A DNA stretch of 64,000 nucleotides from Balaenoptera acutorostrata (GCF_949987535.1 NC_080071.1:30073343-30137342), one strand, 5' to 3'. Shown: positions 23,583 through 37,200, numbered from the stretch's first letter. Translations and numbers: made by a program. The notes: a model not told the origin generated them from the sequence alone.

Positions 23583-23590
23583 GTCTAGGG

Positions 23591-24091
23591 AATGATGTCA
23601 CAGGCATCTCTCCTAATTTGGATGATAAGAAATATTCATACCCCTTTGTTCCATTCTTTTAAATTCCTCTTCCAAGTTATCAAAACTAGTATCTTCTAAT
23701 AGAAATGTCTCATATTTTTGCAATCTTTTCAGGAGTCAGGGAGGGGGACACAAAAGGTTTGGTGCCACATGTTAAAAAAAATCAACCAGTACTCCTCACA
23801 ATTGGAAGTGTACAAGGAGAAGAGAATTCTAGAGTGCCCTCCTACATGAAGGAGTCGGCTGTAGGGCTCACACTGAGCGGAACATTCCCTAAGTGTTTGC
23901 TTCCAGCATGAAATACTTTGGGCACCTTTGTGCTTCATTGCTCTGTGCTTTTGAGTGCATCAGAGAGAGAACCTCAGTTGTGAGCTGATTATCCTGTGGA
24001 GGAGACAGAATAATGACAGAGAGCAGGACAGCCAGGTGTGCATTCAGTGAGAGCTGCTGGAGGGGAACCAGGGAGCAGAGGCATTGTTATG
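23591..24091. other. Intronic sequence, no feature seen
   Basis: No coding content recognised; short overlapping ORFs on both strands look like chance. Confidence 0.45.
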
Positions 24092-25056
24092 TGGTTAACA
24101 GCTTTAGAGAGGTATAATTTGCATACTATAAAATTCATCCATTTTAAGGGTACCACTCAATTATTCTACAGTAAATTTACGGGGTTGTACAAGCATCACC
24201 ATCCGATTTTAGAACATTTCCATCACTCCAAAAAGAACACTCGTGCCCATTTGCTGTCATTCTCCCCAGCCACTCACAACCACTAATCTATTTTCTGTTT
24301 CAGTAGATTTTCCTTTTTCTGGACATTTCATATAAATGAAATCATCCAGTGTGTGTTCTTTTGTGGCTTGTTCCATTTCATTTCTCATAATGTTTCTGAG
24401 TTTCATATATCTTGTGGCATGTATCAGTACTTTGGATGAATATACCTCATTTGGTTCATCCATTCACCAATTGGTGGACATTTGGATTACTTGTGGGGTT
24501 TTTTTGGCTATTAAGAATAATGCTGCTATGGACATTCACATACAGGTCTTTGTGTGGACATGTTGTTGTTTCTCTGGGGTAGATACCTAAAAGAGGAATT
24601 GCTGGGCCATATGGTAAATTTAGGTTTAACTTTCTAAGAAACTATCAAACTGTTTTCCAGAGTGGCTGCACCGTTTTATATTCCCATCAGCAGTGTATGA
24701 GGGTTCCAGTTTGTCTACATTCTGGAAAATACTTGGTATTGTCTTTCTGATTATAGTCTTCCTAGTGGCTGTAAAGTGGTATCTCATTGTGGTTTTAATT
24801 TTTTTATCCCTCTCATGAATAATGATGTTGAGTATCTTTTCATGTGATTATTGGCCATCCATATATTTTGTTTAGTGAAATGTCTGTTCAGATCTTTTGC
24901 CTATTTTTAAATTGGGTTTGTCTTCTTCGTATTGAGTTTTAACAGTTCTTTAAATATTCTGGATATAAATCCTTTATCAACTAGATGACTTGCAAACATT
25001 TTTTCCCAGTCTGTGACTTGTGTCTTTTATTTTCTTAATGGTGTCTTCTGAAGGGC
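24092..25056 (-). mobile_element. Old L1 3' end
   Basis: Reversed L1 3'UTR and ORF2 tail: 'actataaaattcatccattt', 'gaggaattgctgggccatat', 'cagagtggctgcaccgtttt' and 'tggtatctcattgtggtttt'. Diverged and without a clear duplication, so an ancient mammalian L1. Confidence 0.85.
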
Positions 25057-25631
25057 AGTGCCCCTTGAAACATGAATTGTGAATTCGTGACATGGAAGTA
25101 GTGTCCAATATTTTAATTAGTTTATTCCAAAACTGAGGTTTGTAGGAGCTTGTAGAACTCCTGCAATGAATCAGTGAGGGGTTGGGTTGGTGGTAGTGTC
25201 ACACCTTTGGGGGTTTTGGATACCCACACTGTGCCAGGGCTCTAGGTACCTGCAGGCTGACCTGGTATCTATATCTGTTTACTCTATCGTTTCCATTTAG
25301 TTTGCGGCTGTCAAAGGTGGCTTCAAGGACATCAGTAAAGGAGAAGATGGTTAGTTTCAACTTGATGGTTAGTTTCATCTTGAGGATAGCCTAAGGGTTT
25401 CATTCTTTCAGACCAAGGAATAAGACTGGTCCTTTGCCATGTCTCTCCTTTCCTCTTCCCACCTCCTTCCAGCACTCATCCCTTTCAACATTTTGGTTTT
25501 TTCTCAAGACTTCCCTTCCTGATATAAAAAGAATGATAGGGAATATAGTGAGAACAGTTGAACATAAGAACTAGCTATAAAAGTCTCAGGAAGCAGTTAG
25601 ATGGCACTATTAGCCAGGAGATGGGGCAGTA
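25057..25631. other. Intronic sequence, unassigned
   Basis: A phrase 'gatggttagtttcaacttgatggttagtttcatctt' near 25347-25382 contains a local duplication. Nothing gene-like. Confidence 0.45.
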
Positions 25632-25850
25632 TGGCATGTGGGCTAAGAGCCTGGACTCTGCCACTTACGAGACATGCGAGCTCAGTCAAGTTGCTCCATG
25701 TTTCCGTGTCTCCTTCCACATCTAAGATGGGAGTCATTGTAATACCTACTTGTTGTCAGGATTAATGAATTAGAACACGTAAAGTGCTTAGAAGTGTATC
25801 CATTGGTAATTAGTAAATGTTAGCTATTATTGTTATTATTGTCGTTGTTA
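25632..25850 (+). repeat. MIR SINE
   Basis: Forward MIR: 'agcctggactctgccactta', 'gggagtcattgtaataccta', 'gattaatgaattagaacacg' and 'aagtgcttagaa', ending in an (att)n stretch. Confidence 0.82.
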
Positions 25851-26039
25851 TTGTTAAATGATGGGCAGAGTGCTGTTGTACAAAACTCATAGGGGTTTTG
25901 TGTCAGACATCCTAAGTACATTTTGAGTTTGGTCCCCCGCTCCTGTATTTACTGTGTGACCTCAGACAAGCCATGTTTGCCATGTGGCCAGAAAATAGTA
26001 GGTCATCACTAGGATATTTTTTGTTTTTGTTTGTTTGCT

Positions 26040-26400
26040 TGCTTGTCTATGATGTTAAGGAGGGGGTGATTAACAGAGCAAAAGAATCCTGTAGTCTTCT
26101 GTGGAGCAAGAGTTGGAAAAAGAAGGAAAGTCTTGCAGAGAGGTGATAAGTGGGGCCTTGTAGAGGAGAGTGGCTTTGGACAGATGATGAAGGGGGTCGA
26201 GGTAGCAGCAGGCCCAGATCTGATATATCAGGAGACACACACATTGGGCTAGTGGGGACCAAAGTAGGAGTCTAAAGGTGGGATTTGATTATTGAAAGCC
26301 TTGAAGACCAGAGTCAAGTCATAAAAGTGTCTTCAGAACTGTTCTTTAAGACCAGAGTCAAGTCATAAAAGTGTCTTCAGAACTCAGTCTGGCTAAAAAT
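26040..26400 (+). repeat. Old mammalian interspersed repeat with local duplication
   Basis: Contains 'ggggccttgtagaggagagt' and 'gaaagccttgaagaccagag', resembling the unnamed old repeat at 29430-30590. A 36-base segment is duplicated in its right part (listed separately). Confidence 0.4.
26305..26384. repeat. 36-base perfect direct repeat, period 44
   Basis: A segment starting agaccagagtcaagtcataa and ending tcttcagaact occurs identically at 26305-26340 and 26349-26384, separated by 8 bases (gttcttta). Confidence 0.97.
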
Positions 26401-29089
26401 AGGCAACATCTTGCAGGCAGAGGCCACTTGGCAGGAATCCTACGGGGTTTAATTATTTACCCCTTTAGAAAGAAGTCCTTGGTTCTGAGAAAATCTGCAT
26501 GCCATTCTTTCCCTGAGGACCTGCTTGCTTCTCAATCTGTCTCCTTTCTTGGCAGTGCTACCCCAGTAAACCTGAGGTTCTACATGAAAGAGCTTTTACA
26601 GCTCCAGGAAATAATGTTACTCTAAAGCATGCAGTGGAGCAGAGAAAGAATGTGTATTTATTACATTAGCCATTACATCCCAAATATGTACAAGTGATTA
26701 CAAGGAACCACTTGAAAATCAATTTGTCTGTGTGATTGTATATCTCTGCCTTGAATTACATAGTATAGATGTTCCAGGAAAATTGTGAATACATTTTATT
26801 TTGTAACTTGAATTGTTTTACCGTTAATATTTGCCATCATCTATGAGTGACTGATTTGCTATCGAAACTCTAGTTGTAAATGTCTTACCGACTGCCTCCC
26901 TCCATCCCCACCTGCCCACTCCCCTTGCCCTTCCTCCTTTCATTATACCTTTTCAGACTTAAAAACATCTATGATCAAAACTTTGACAGTGTGATAAACA
27001 TTTTTGTAATAATTATTTTTATTGTTGTTTCTCCAAGTGTGAACATTAATATACCTTTACTAACCTTTTTATTTGAAAAGGAAAGGAAATACAAGAATAT
27101 AATAGTTCATTCCGATAAATGTTTGATGATGTCAAGAATCCTTTAACCCCAACTCCTTTTTAGGTTCAGAAAGGGACCAGAACAGGCCCTGTCACTCTCA
27201 TCTCCCATCCCCATGAGCTTTTCCTCCATTATTCCACTAACATGGGGCAGGGACTTCCAGACGCATAATGAAAGCCCCCTTTTCCCTTGTGTTGGGGCCA
27301 CTGATCTCCTGACCATCTCTCCTGCTCTGTGTTACTACAAAAGTCTTCAGGGGATCTGGACATTGGGGAAACACTGAGGATTTGGACATTGGGCCCAGTG
27401 GAACTTTTTCTTGGGTTTTCTGCCTGGTTCCCCACTGCATCTCTACTCACCAGTCCCTCTCTTCAGCTCATGGAGAGGAGGGACAGGGTGTGACACCACC
27501 TCCATCTTAACAAGATTTCCAGATCTGATGTGAAAGGACTGAGTTTTCCAGGCCTTTTTGCCTAGTGACACTGGGGCAGGATGATCATGAAATAAAGATT
27601 ACTGTCCGGGTATTGTCCCAAGCTGGGAGTGCAGACAGAGGATGTGAATGATGACCTCGAATAGGTAAGGCTTCCTTAGATTTGCAGCTGTAGCCCCTCA
27701 AGAAACAGCTTAGTAGATTGTCAGCTCCTTGAGAGAGGGACCGTGACCTATTCATATTTAGACTCCCAGATATCTAGGCATTTCATAATTCCTCAATTTA
27801 TCCTCCTTGATGAATGGCTATCTGTTTGTGAGCATAATTACAAATAGAATTTCTTTGATTTGACTTCTGTCCAGTTTTGGTTGCTGGACATTTTCTGAGA
27901 ACCGAGCAAGAGTTCATTAGGTCATCAGAGAATGAGGGTGAAATTTTACCCACAAAAATTCCATGCCTCAGGAAAGCAAAGAGTTTCATTCTGGCTTATT
28001 CATGTAGTTTAGAGAGTAAGGGTTAGAAATAAAACATCCCACCCATTTCTGCCACATGTGAAAGTAAAAAGCTTAGAGCAACTGTTGTGAACTGGTGACC
28101 CCAAGTTGAATCCAGCCTTCAAGATGGATTTTGTTTGGCCTGTTTGGTGTTTTATTTTTCAATCGCGTTAATTGCCAGCATTTATTTTAAAAATCAGATT
28201 TCATATAAAATATGTAACATATCAGATTGCCAGCTTTCTCTGAAAAATGGGAGAAATCTGGCCATAATTGAGTTTGGATTCTTCTTGACATTTGACTGAC
28301 CCTTATTTCAATAGGGTATTGAAATTGCCACAGACCTGAGCACCTCCTGTCCCATTGCCAACATGGAAACTGAGTGCCAGTGGCCATTCATCCGGTACTG
28401 AGAGCTTAGCCTAACCATCTCCTTGTTTGTCTGGCAGGCCTGGTCCCCGAAGAATTTAAGTTTGCAGCATCTTGCTTAGAGGCTGTGGGTTTACAGGTTT
28501 TAGATTATGACCTTGGAGTTCAGATATATAATTTTGTGGCTATAAAATATCTCAAAGCAAAGGAGTTAAAAAACCCCTGAATAAACATAAACTCATTCTC
28601 TTCATCTGTACATGTTCGGTGATCGATTACTCCATGTATCATATTTTATTTATAACACCACATTGCCATGGAAATTCCCTGCTGTACTTTTCACTTCCCA
28701 GCTCTACTAAATTTTACTCTTAACATTTTCAGAGCTGCTTGTACAATGTGCAGATTTAGTGTAGCAGCAATCTCAAGTGGTTTTGTAGCATTAAATATTC
28801 AATAACTTTAAAGCTGCAAACAAGGGGAGAATAAGAAGTCAGCCAAATTCCGACACATAAACTTAATAAAGAAGCAACAGAGAGTCTCATTTACATGACC
28901 CACTGCTTAACAACTTTAATAGAATGAAGGCCTCCTCTACCCTTGTATCTTCAAATGTCATACGAAATGTCTGTCCTAAAGTCATGTTGTAGTTTAGTGG
29001 TGTGTCTAGCCATTGGCACTGGCCCATACAGTTAATCATAAAGCTTAATTCAGAAATCATTTACGGGGTATCTGTCATATACATGCTAT
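26401..29089. other. Intronic sequence, mostly unassigned
   Basis: About 2.7 kb with no recognised gene. 28600-28900 is AT-rich unique sequence of the kind that could be conserved non-coding DNA; this is not demonstrated. Confidence 0.45.
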
Positions 29090-29320
29090 ATAAAAATAGT
29101 AAAGATAGTTAAGTTATTGAACACTTGCCATGCGTTGAAATGCTATTCTGTGCACTTTCCAAGTATTGTCTCATTTAACCCTCTCTCAAACCCTTTGAAT
29201 AGGTGTTACTATCTTCATTTTATAGACCAGGTGATAGAGTCACAGGGAGCGCCCATGCTCACAAAGACTGTTTGAAAATGATGGATCCAGTATTCTAGCC
29301 CAGACAGTGCAAACGTAGCC
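29090..29320 (-). repeat. MIR SINE
   Basis: Reversed MIR: 'gaacacttgccatgcgttga', 'gtctcatttaaccctctctc', 'ttcattttatagaccaggtg' and a terminal 'gtattctagcccagacag'. Confidence 0.75.
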
Positions 29321-29429
29321 TCCCTAATGTTAGTCCTGGGCAGAATTAAGGCACAGATCTTTCACTCAGAACTGAAAATCCAACTGGTGGTTGGTCTCTT
29401 AAAGGATAACTATAATAAATATTAATATT

Positions 29430-30590
29430 AGAACAGTACATTATGGGGACAAACACTTCTGCCTTGGGGGGTGGAGACCAGGGAAAACTTCAGAAAGGTC
29501 ATGATACGTTGAGCTGGATAAAGAGGAAAAGAAGTCCCAGGAGAGAAAGGTATGAGCAAAGGTGCTGAGGCATAAAGGTGAATGGGCAATTCAGAAGATG
29601 GAAAGCAGCCCTGATACCTGAGAGATAATATTTGTAAGCAATACATGGAGACAAGTGTGTATGTGTTCATTATTCCCAAACTTAGGGTTAAGGTTAAAAA
29701 AAAAAAAAAAGGAATCAACATATGATGGATTAGAAATGAGATTTGTCAAGTCCCCTTAAAGAGGTGGTTCCAGGCCTGGGTAGGGCAACGTTTGATTAGC
29801 TTCACCCAGCTGAGAAAAGGGTAGGGGTGCAGGCACGTTATAATGGGACGTTCTGAGGTATAGGTTGGCTGAGTTTATTAAAGCAGCGGGGAAAAGGAGT
29901 GTTGGCTTCTGAAATGGTAAGACATGCTCTTTGGCGAAAGTGCCTTAGGCCCATCTTCAGATCACCAACTCTTCTTGTTCTGTTTTGCAATCAATCTTCT
30001 GATTATACTCTGGATTTCTGTGTAGGTTTGCCTGTAGGAAGAGAAACTGTCATTCATGCCAAAGCAAATTTTCTGGACTGTGCGACTGTTCTTTTTCTCA
30101 TGATTCAATCAATCAGTTGACATCCTGGCTTAAATGTCTGTCTGTGGAGCTGGGCAAAGGCTAGCCCACCCTTCAAGAGAGATGAAAACTACATGTGCTG
30201 GACCAGGGAATAGAGCAAAGAGGATAAATGAAAGGAATATTTCCAAAGTAGAACTTTTAGATTTGATGACTGATGGGAGATAGGGGTTGAAGGAGGAGGA
30301 GAGGAAACTTAGTGGATAATAATGTCTTTGATAAAGATATGTCAGAAACAGAGTGGATTTCTGGGAGAGAGATAAGAAACGTTTAATCTTGAGTCCAAGG
30401 TGCCTGTATTGATGGAGAGGTCTGGTGTTTGGGTATCCAGCCTTATGAAGCCGGTTAGAGGCAGCTATCGCACAGCATACAGGGAGTGGGTGATTTCACT
30501 AGCGGGAGCATATGGAGTGAAACGGAGGCTGAGGATGGAACCCTGGGTATTCTGACTTTGGAGAGTTGGGACAAAAGAGGAAAAGAGCAA
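29430..30590 (+). repeat. Old mammalian interspersed repeat, long copy
   Basis: 'gagaaaggtatgagcaaagg', 'aatcttgagtccaaggtgcc' and 'agaggtctggtgtttgggta' are in the order seen in a long, non-coding old mammalian repeat whose name I do not assign. Copies elsewhere in the window: 18285, 26040 and 59040. Diverged and interrupted, for example by an A-run at 29696-29711. Confidence 0.45.
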
Positions 30591-30896
30591 CGCAGCAGCT
30601 TTTCAGGCAAAGGAGAATGGCCAGTTTTGTCAAATACTGCAGGATCAAAATATGACTAAGACTCAACATGTAAGAGTTCAAAGAGACCTTAAAGGTCTGA
30701 CTGCTTCTCCAGAAAAGACTTGAATTTGCCCAAGGTCTTTTTGAGAGCATCAGAGGATGATTACAGTGTCTCCTGATTGGAAATCTCATGCTTATCCCTT
30801 TGTTTCATGCTGTTTATTATTTTCTAAGTATAGCTTTACAGTCAGTATGTCATACCATGTAATGCTAGCTAGTACGAGAGATCATGATGCTAGTTT

Positions 30897-32985
30897 ATTT
30901 TTTAGTTATTTTCTATTGAACTATAATTGACATACAACACTATATTAGTTTCAGGTGTACAGACATAATGATTTGTATTTATATATGTGTATTGTGAAAT
31001 GATCACCACAGTAAGGTAATATCCGTCACCATACGTCGTTACAGGATTTTTTTTTCTTGCGATGAGAACTTTTAAGATATCCTCTCAGCAACTTTCAGAC
31101 ATGCAACACAGTGTTGTTGACTATAGTTGCCATGCTGTACTTTACATTCTCATGACTTATTAATTTTATAACTGGAAGCTTGTACCTTTTGATTTGCTTC
31201 GCCCATTTCACTCCCTTCACTCATTTCTCCCCCCACCTCTGGCAACCACTGATCCGTTCTCTGTATCTGTGAGCTTGCTTTTGTTTGTTTTTCAGATTCC
31301 ACATGTAAGTGAGATCATATGGTATTTGTCTCTCTCGGTCTATTTCACTTGGCATGATGCCCTCAAGATCCATGCATGTTGTCAAAAATGACAAGTTTCA
31401 TTCTTTTTAATGGCTGCATAATATTCCTGTGTGTGTGTGTGTGTGTGTGTGTGTTTATATCACATTTTCTTTATCCATTCATTCATTGACAGACACTTAG
31501 GTTGATTCTGTATCTTGGCTATTGTCAATATTGCTGCAAAGAACATGGGGTTGCATATATCTTTTTGAATTACTGTTTTCTTAATCTTTGGATAAATACC
31601 TAGAAGTGGAACAGCTGGGTCATATGGTAGTTGTATTCTTAGTTTTTTGAGGAATCTCCATACTGTTTTCCATAGTGACTGCACCAATTTACATCCCTGC
31701 CGACAGTATACGAGAGTTCCCTTTTCTCCATATCCTCGTCAACATTTGTCATTCCTTACCTTTTTGATAATAGCCATTCTAATAGGTTGGAGGTGATAGC
31801 TCATTGTGGTTTTGATTTGCATTTCCCTGATAATTACTGACAACTTTGAGCATCTTTTCATGTACATGTTAGCCATCTGTATGTCTTCTTTGGAAAAATA
31901 TCTTCAGATCCTCTCCCCATTTTTTAATCAGGTTGTTTTGTTGTTGTTGTTGAGTTATATGAGTTCTTTATATATTTTGGAAATTAACCCCTTATTCAAT
32001 ATTGATTTGCAAATATTTTCTCCCATTCAGTATGTTGCCTTTTTGTTTTGATGATGGTTTCATTTGCTGTGCAGAAGCTTTTTAGTTTGATGTAGTCTCA
32101 CTTGATTATTTTTGCTTTTGTTTCCCTTGCCTTTGGAGTCAGATCCACAAAAATATCTCTAAGACCAATGTCGGTGAGTTTACCACCTATGTTTTCTTCT
32201 AGGAATTTTATGGTTTCATGTCTTGCATTCACGTTTTTAATCCATTTTGAGTTAATTTTGTTTGTCGTGTAAGATCATGGTCTAGTTCCATTCTTTTACA
32301 TGTAGCTGTCCAGTTTTCTCAGCACCATTTATTGAAGAGTCTGTCCTTTCTCCATTCTATGTTCTTTGCTCCTTTGTTGTAGATTAGTTGTCCATATATG
32401 TGTGAGTTTATTTCTGGGCTCTCTATTCTGTTCCATTGATTTATGTGTCTGTTTTTGTGCCAGTACCATACTGTTTTGATTACTATAGCTTTGTAGTAGA
32501 GTTTGAAATCAGGGAGCGTGTTGTCTCCAGCTTTGTTATTCTTTCTCAAAATTGTTTTGGCCATTCAGGATCTTTTGTAGTTCCATACAAATTTTAGATT
32601 TATTTGTTCTAGTTTTGTGAAATATGCCCTTGGCATTTTGGTAGGGATTCTATTGAATCCGTAGGTTGCTTTGGGTAGTATGGACATTTTAACTATTAAT
32701 TCTTCCAATTGATGAGCCTGGAATATTTTTCCTTTTGTGTGTGTGTCTTCTTCAATTTCTTTCATCAGTGTCTTACAGTTTTCAGTGTACAGATCTTTCA
32801 CATCCTTGGTTAAATTTATTTCTAGGTATTTTATTCTTTTTGATGCAATTGTAAATGAGATTATTTTCTTAATTTCTCTTGCTCATAGTTTATTAGTGTA
32901 TAGAAATGTCACAGATTTCTGTACCTTGATTTCATATCCTGCAACTTTACCGAATTCATTTATGAATGCTAACAGTTTTTGGTAG
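30897..32985 (-). mobile_element. 5'-truncated L1, 2.1 kb
   Basis: Reversed 3'UTR ('actataattgacatacaaca') leads into the ORF2 C-terminal half. Minus-strand fragments include [20 protein letters not shown] (31687-31460), [20 protein letters not shown] (32564-32319) and [17 protein letters not shown] (32801-32565), with frameshifts and stops between them. Target duplication catgatgcta at 30883-30892 and 32986-32995. Older than the L1 at 51381, judging by divergence. Confidence 0.93.
31428..31454. repeat. (TG)n microsatellite
   Basis: About 13 uninterrupted TG units inside the L1, at the point where L1 copies normally read ccattgtatatatg. It probably arose by expansion of that L1 segment. Confidence 0.95.
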
Positions 32986-32995
32986 CATGATGCTA

Positions 32996-33417
32996 CTTTG
33001 AAGTGGGCAGCTCAGTGCCACTATCTTCCAATGCTTATAGTGAAAGGAGGGTTCAGGTTATTTAAAACATGAGGTGCCACAGTATGAATATAGCTGGTGT
33101 GTGGGCAACTCATTACCCTTTCAATCAGCATACAACTCACATGGCATCAACTAGTCAGCCAAGAATTTCATTGTGTGTGTTGTAACTAGGTTCAGTTTTG
33201 TGAAATGGCTTATTTTCTTATACGGGAGTACAGGTTGACTGACTTTTTCGGAAAATACCTCAGTGATTACAAATTGTTTGTCTGATTACGTTTCTTTCTC
33301 TAGTAGAGGAAGGAGCAAGAACATCATCCTCCCAAGTAGAGGCTACTAGGTCAGAAGCCTACATACCTGTATTTGTTTCCGATTGGAAGATCCTTGACAT
33401 TCTTGGATTTAACTTTT
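32996..33417. other. Intronic sequence, no feature seen
   Basis: No coding or repeat signal recognised. Confidence 0.45.
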
Positions 33418-33545
33418 ATATGTGCATACATATACACATACATAGATATGTGTGTATATACACATACATATACCTATATTTACATACTATATGTATCTAT
33501 GTGTGTACATACATATACACATACATAAACATCTACATGTGCACA
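33418..33545. repeat. Imperfect (ACATATAC)n simple repeat
   Basis: About 130 bases of alternating purine-pyrimidine acatacatatac and tatgtgtgta units. Its ORFs are Tyr/Ile/Thr runs, typical of such repeats. Confidence 0.9.
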
Positions 33546-33795
33546 TGGGTATTCTTCACAGACAACTTAAAAGTCCAGGTGGAGAGTGTGGTGGTGAACA
33601 GGCTGAAGGAGCTGTGGGATGAGAGGTGTGGGTGTGGGTGGAAAAAAGATGAAAAAAAAAAAACTCCAGGAGGTGAGACATGATTTATGATATTTAGTGT
33701 TTGCATGGTGAGACTGGTGTGTCAGGGCAAGTGAATTAAGAATGAGCCCAGTTAGCATCCTAGGGTCCATTCCTGAGCATCTCTCTCTGTATTTT

Positions 33796-34084
33796 TTTAT
33801 TTATTTATTTTTTTATTATTTATGGCTGTGTTGGGTCTTCGTTTCTGTGTGAGGGCTTTCTCTAGTTGTGGCAAGTGGGGGCCACTCTTCATCGCAGTGC
33901 GCGGGCCTCTCACTATGGCGGCCTCTCTTGTTGCGGAACACAGGCTCCAGACGCGCAGGCTCAGTAATTGTGGCTCATGGGCTTAGTTGCTCCGCGGCAT
34001 GTGGGATCCTCCCAGACCAGGGCTCGAACCCGTGTCCCCTGCATCGGCAGGCAGATTCTCAACCACTGCGCCACCAGGGAAGCC
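33796..34084 (-). mobile_element. CHR-type SINE
   Basis: Reversed (attt)n tail, GC-rich middle, B box gggctcgaacc and terminal ccaccagggaag. Perfect 15-base duplication ctctctctgtatttt at 33781-33795 and 34085-34099; the right boundary is ambiguous by one or two bases. Confidence 0.96.
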
Positions 34085-34119
34085 CTCTCTCTGTATTTTA
34101 ATTTTTTCTTTCACTTCTC

Positions 34120-34230
34120 ATTAAATTCTAACAGCCCTAAAAAACAGGTATTTTTATCCCCATTTTCAGATGAGGAAACTAAAGAAATTTTATACTAGAG
34201 TTGTAGGCAGGATTTAAGGGTAAGGAGGGT
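34120..34230 (-). repeat. MIR fragment
   Basis: Reversed MIR core: 'aaaacaggtatttttatccc' then 'cagatgaggaaactaaag'. Confidence 0.7.
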
Positions 34231-37200
34231 CTCCACCCCGATCCCTGTGAACGGTCTGCTGCTTAGTCTCTCGTCCAGTTATGACATGTGCAGGAGAGCC
34301 CGCGGCAGAAAGTTGACACCAAACAGGGCAGTAGAGAGGGGCAAATTAATTTCTTTCTTAAATTCAACAGTATGTACCTCTTGCAAACTGAAGTACCATT
34401 AGTTCCCATTTGCTTCTTTCCTATGCAGTCACAGCATCTGAACAAATGAATCCTTGTCTTCAGTCTGCTTTCAGAAAAGAAAAAAGATTACATAGAGACT
34501 ATGAAAGCACTTGATGTTCAAGGGGCACACGACATTAGTTTGACGCTAGATGGTAATAAATATTCGGCTGCTTTTGCCTCACCCACATACTTAAGAATTG
34601 TGACATTTGCAAGTGCATGTTCCAAAGTCATATTGACTAATTTTATTTTTGGCAACAGGAGAGCAGTCTTGGTTTTATTCCTTCCTTTATCCTTATCCTA
34701 GACAAGTGTTAGCTGGAAAATGCTCATTTATCTTTTTCTGATTTCCACAAATCATGGCCTTTCAAACTTGATTATAAATGAATGGACTTTAAGCTCACAA
34801 TTATATGTTTAGTCTATATTCAGGGGAATTATAGGAGTAAGGAGAAATATTTTATAGGCAGAATGACCTAACAGAAGTGTAATTTGTGGAGACTGGTTTT
34901 TGGCAGATGTGTTTTGAGTAGAGTGTAGAGGCCTGGCACTGGTGTTGGAAAGACTCATGGGAAGGGACAAATGCCAGCGATGCGGAGTTCCACCTTGCTG
35001 GGCACTTGACAAGGGAAGTCAACCTGGAGATAAAAGAATAGACCTCAACAGAGAACTGAAGAGAGAATTAGTAAAATTTGACTGCTGATAGAACTTATAA
35101 ACAAAGCGTTAAAAAAAAAAAGCACCAATATCTAAATCATAGTTAAATCTAAGAAATGGAGCACAGTAGATTTAGAAGTCAGCATAAATGCAGACAATAC
35201 CTGAAACATTTCCAATGGCAATTTTAGCCCTAAAAGCATGAATATAATGACAGGAAAAGAGTAAAATTAGTTATAATGCTCAGAAAAGGATGTTTGGGCT
35301 GATGGTACATAAAGAACAAGCCATTCATAGTTTCTAGGTGTGAGAAAAGAAAAAGACAGTCATTTTATATGTTTTTACTGAACATAATTCTTATTCATGT
35401 TACCTTTTTTTTATAATGAAGTATTTTTAAATACAGAGACTGATATAACAAAGACCCTCTGAGCTCTATCCAATCCTGTTTTAAAGGATTAAAATATTAC
35501 AGAAGCAGCTGAGGCTCCCTGTATACCCTTTCTCTGTCTACTCTACCCTCCAGAGGCAATCTCTATCCTGAATTTGGTGTTTATATTTCCTTCTTTATTT
35601 TTATGCTATATATATATGTGTGTATATGTATATAAGTATATATATTCATGAAAGATGTAGCGTTATTTTGCATATTACCAAACTTACGTAAGTGCTTAAC
35701 CTGTTCTTTGAATCAGTGATTTAGTGAAGACAGTTCTGCTCAAATTAAGTTCACCTTTGCCCTGAAAATGAAGTGAATAGGTTTGACTTACCTCCAACCT
35801 CAGTGATTGCATTGATAAGACTGTTGCTTCTCAAACAGAGAAACAGCTGAGCAAATGAGGAAAACTATTTGGAGTCACAGAGTTAATTATTGATGGAGAT
35901 AGAAATAATTTCAGGAAATGTTTGCTTTATGATGAAAACTCAGGTCTGCATAATCAGTCCATGGGATGAGTCACATCTTTTCCCCTAGCTAGAGTTTTTC
36001 TTTGGATTCCTAAACTAATGAAAGTCTGAAGGCTATCCTGGGAATTTAGATTGTATACCAGAGTTTCCAAAAAAGGAATCTTTAATCTCACCTTTGTTTC
36101 ATTCTTTAAGCTATATGGGATGTTTTTCAAACTAAAGTCAATTTACTTTCTCCCTAGTTGATGAACATCTCTATTGTACTCAAGTAGTACAATTAGTGTC
36201 CCAGTAACAGCTTGAAAAGGAGAATACTGACTTAAAAATTATTACCTCTTTAAAAAAATGTTCTCAGTTGAAACCTACCAGTTATTTAACTAAGACTTTG
36301 GGTCTATCTTAATTTCAAAATACTGTGTTCTAAATGTAAAGAAAACTAATCTTTTGGGGGAGGTATTTTGGCTAAAAGCCTGTGGAACAAGAAAGAAGTA
36401 TGTGTCTGCATCATTAACATGATTCAATGATGCCCGATGGCTTTGTTAGACTTATTAAATGCAAAATATAATTGAGGGGCCTTATTTTGTTCTACAAACC
36501 AAGAGTCCAGCCAACCCACCAACCACCCAAACAAACAAATAGAAGTCTGACACCTGTGGCTTTGTAAAAAAAAATTTAGGTGTTGGCTTAATTTGTGAAA
36601 TGTGATGTCTGTGCACTAATGGACATTACACTACCTCCTTAGAGAATTGGCAGCGTATCAGGTGTCTGCCGAGTATTTTCTGAAACTTATGGTGTCGTTG
36701 TCTGTTTCTAGTCTTGACTTTAAGGCCATAGGGACACAAGATGTGAACAAAGGAGACCTGGTGTGAAAACTGGGGAGACCTCTTTTCTTTCACCAAGTTA
36801 CCTGGGAATGTAGAGAAGTTACACATTTCTTTGAACCTGATGTTTTCATCGGTAGAACAAGGGTGTGGATGGACTCCCAGGGATCACTGAAGAACAAGGC
36901 TGTTTGGTAGAACAAGACTGTTAAGAAAAGCTCGTGTTCGAACACACAAAAAATGGGAGATGGATAACTCTGATTTATATATACAGAAATATACTGATGT
37001 TACAATAAAACACCCATAAGACCAAATCCTTGCCCTCGGTGAGCTGTTGTCCTACTAGGATATGCAGCATTCACTCATGACACCAGCTCTAACTAGGACT
37101 GTAGCCAAGTCATTTCACCTTGAGTATGTGCTTTACATTTGTGGAGAAAGGAAGAGAAGACAACAGAGAAAGTCTTACTTGTCCTCCTGCCTTAGTATCA

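Noticed and set aside
33418..33545. Regular spacing that might suggest an array of functional repeats.
   Set aside because: It is an imperfect simple repeat without unique spacers. No CRISPR-like structure exists anywhere in the window.
35792..35846. Exon-like 55-base segment on the minus strand with 'ttttcctcatttgctcag' acceptor and GGAG|gtaagt donor, open in one frame.
   Set aside because: It is on the strand opposite to CERS6, its peptide is unfamiliar, and splice-like pairs are expected by chance in 64 kb.
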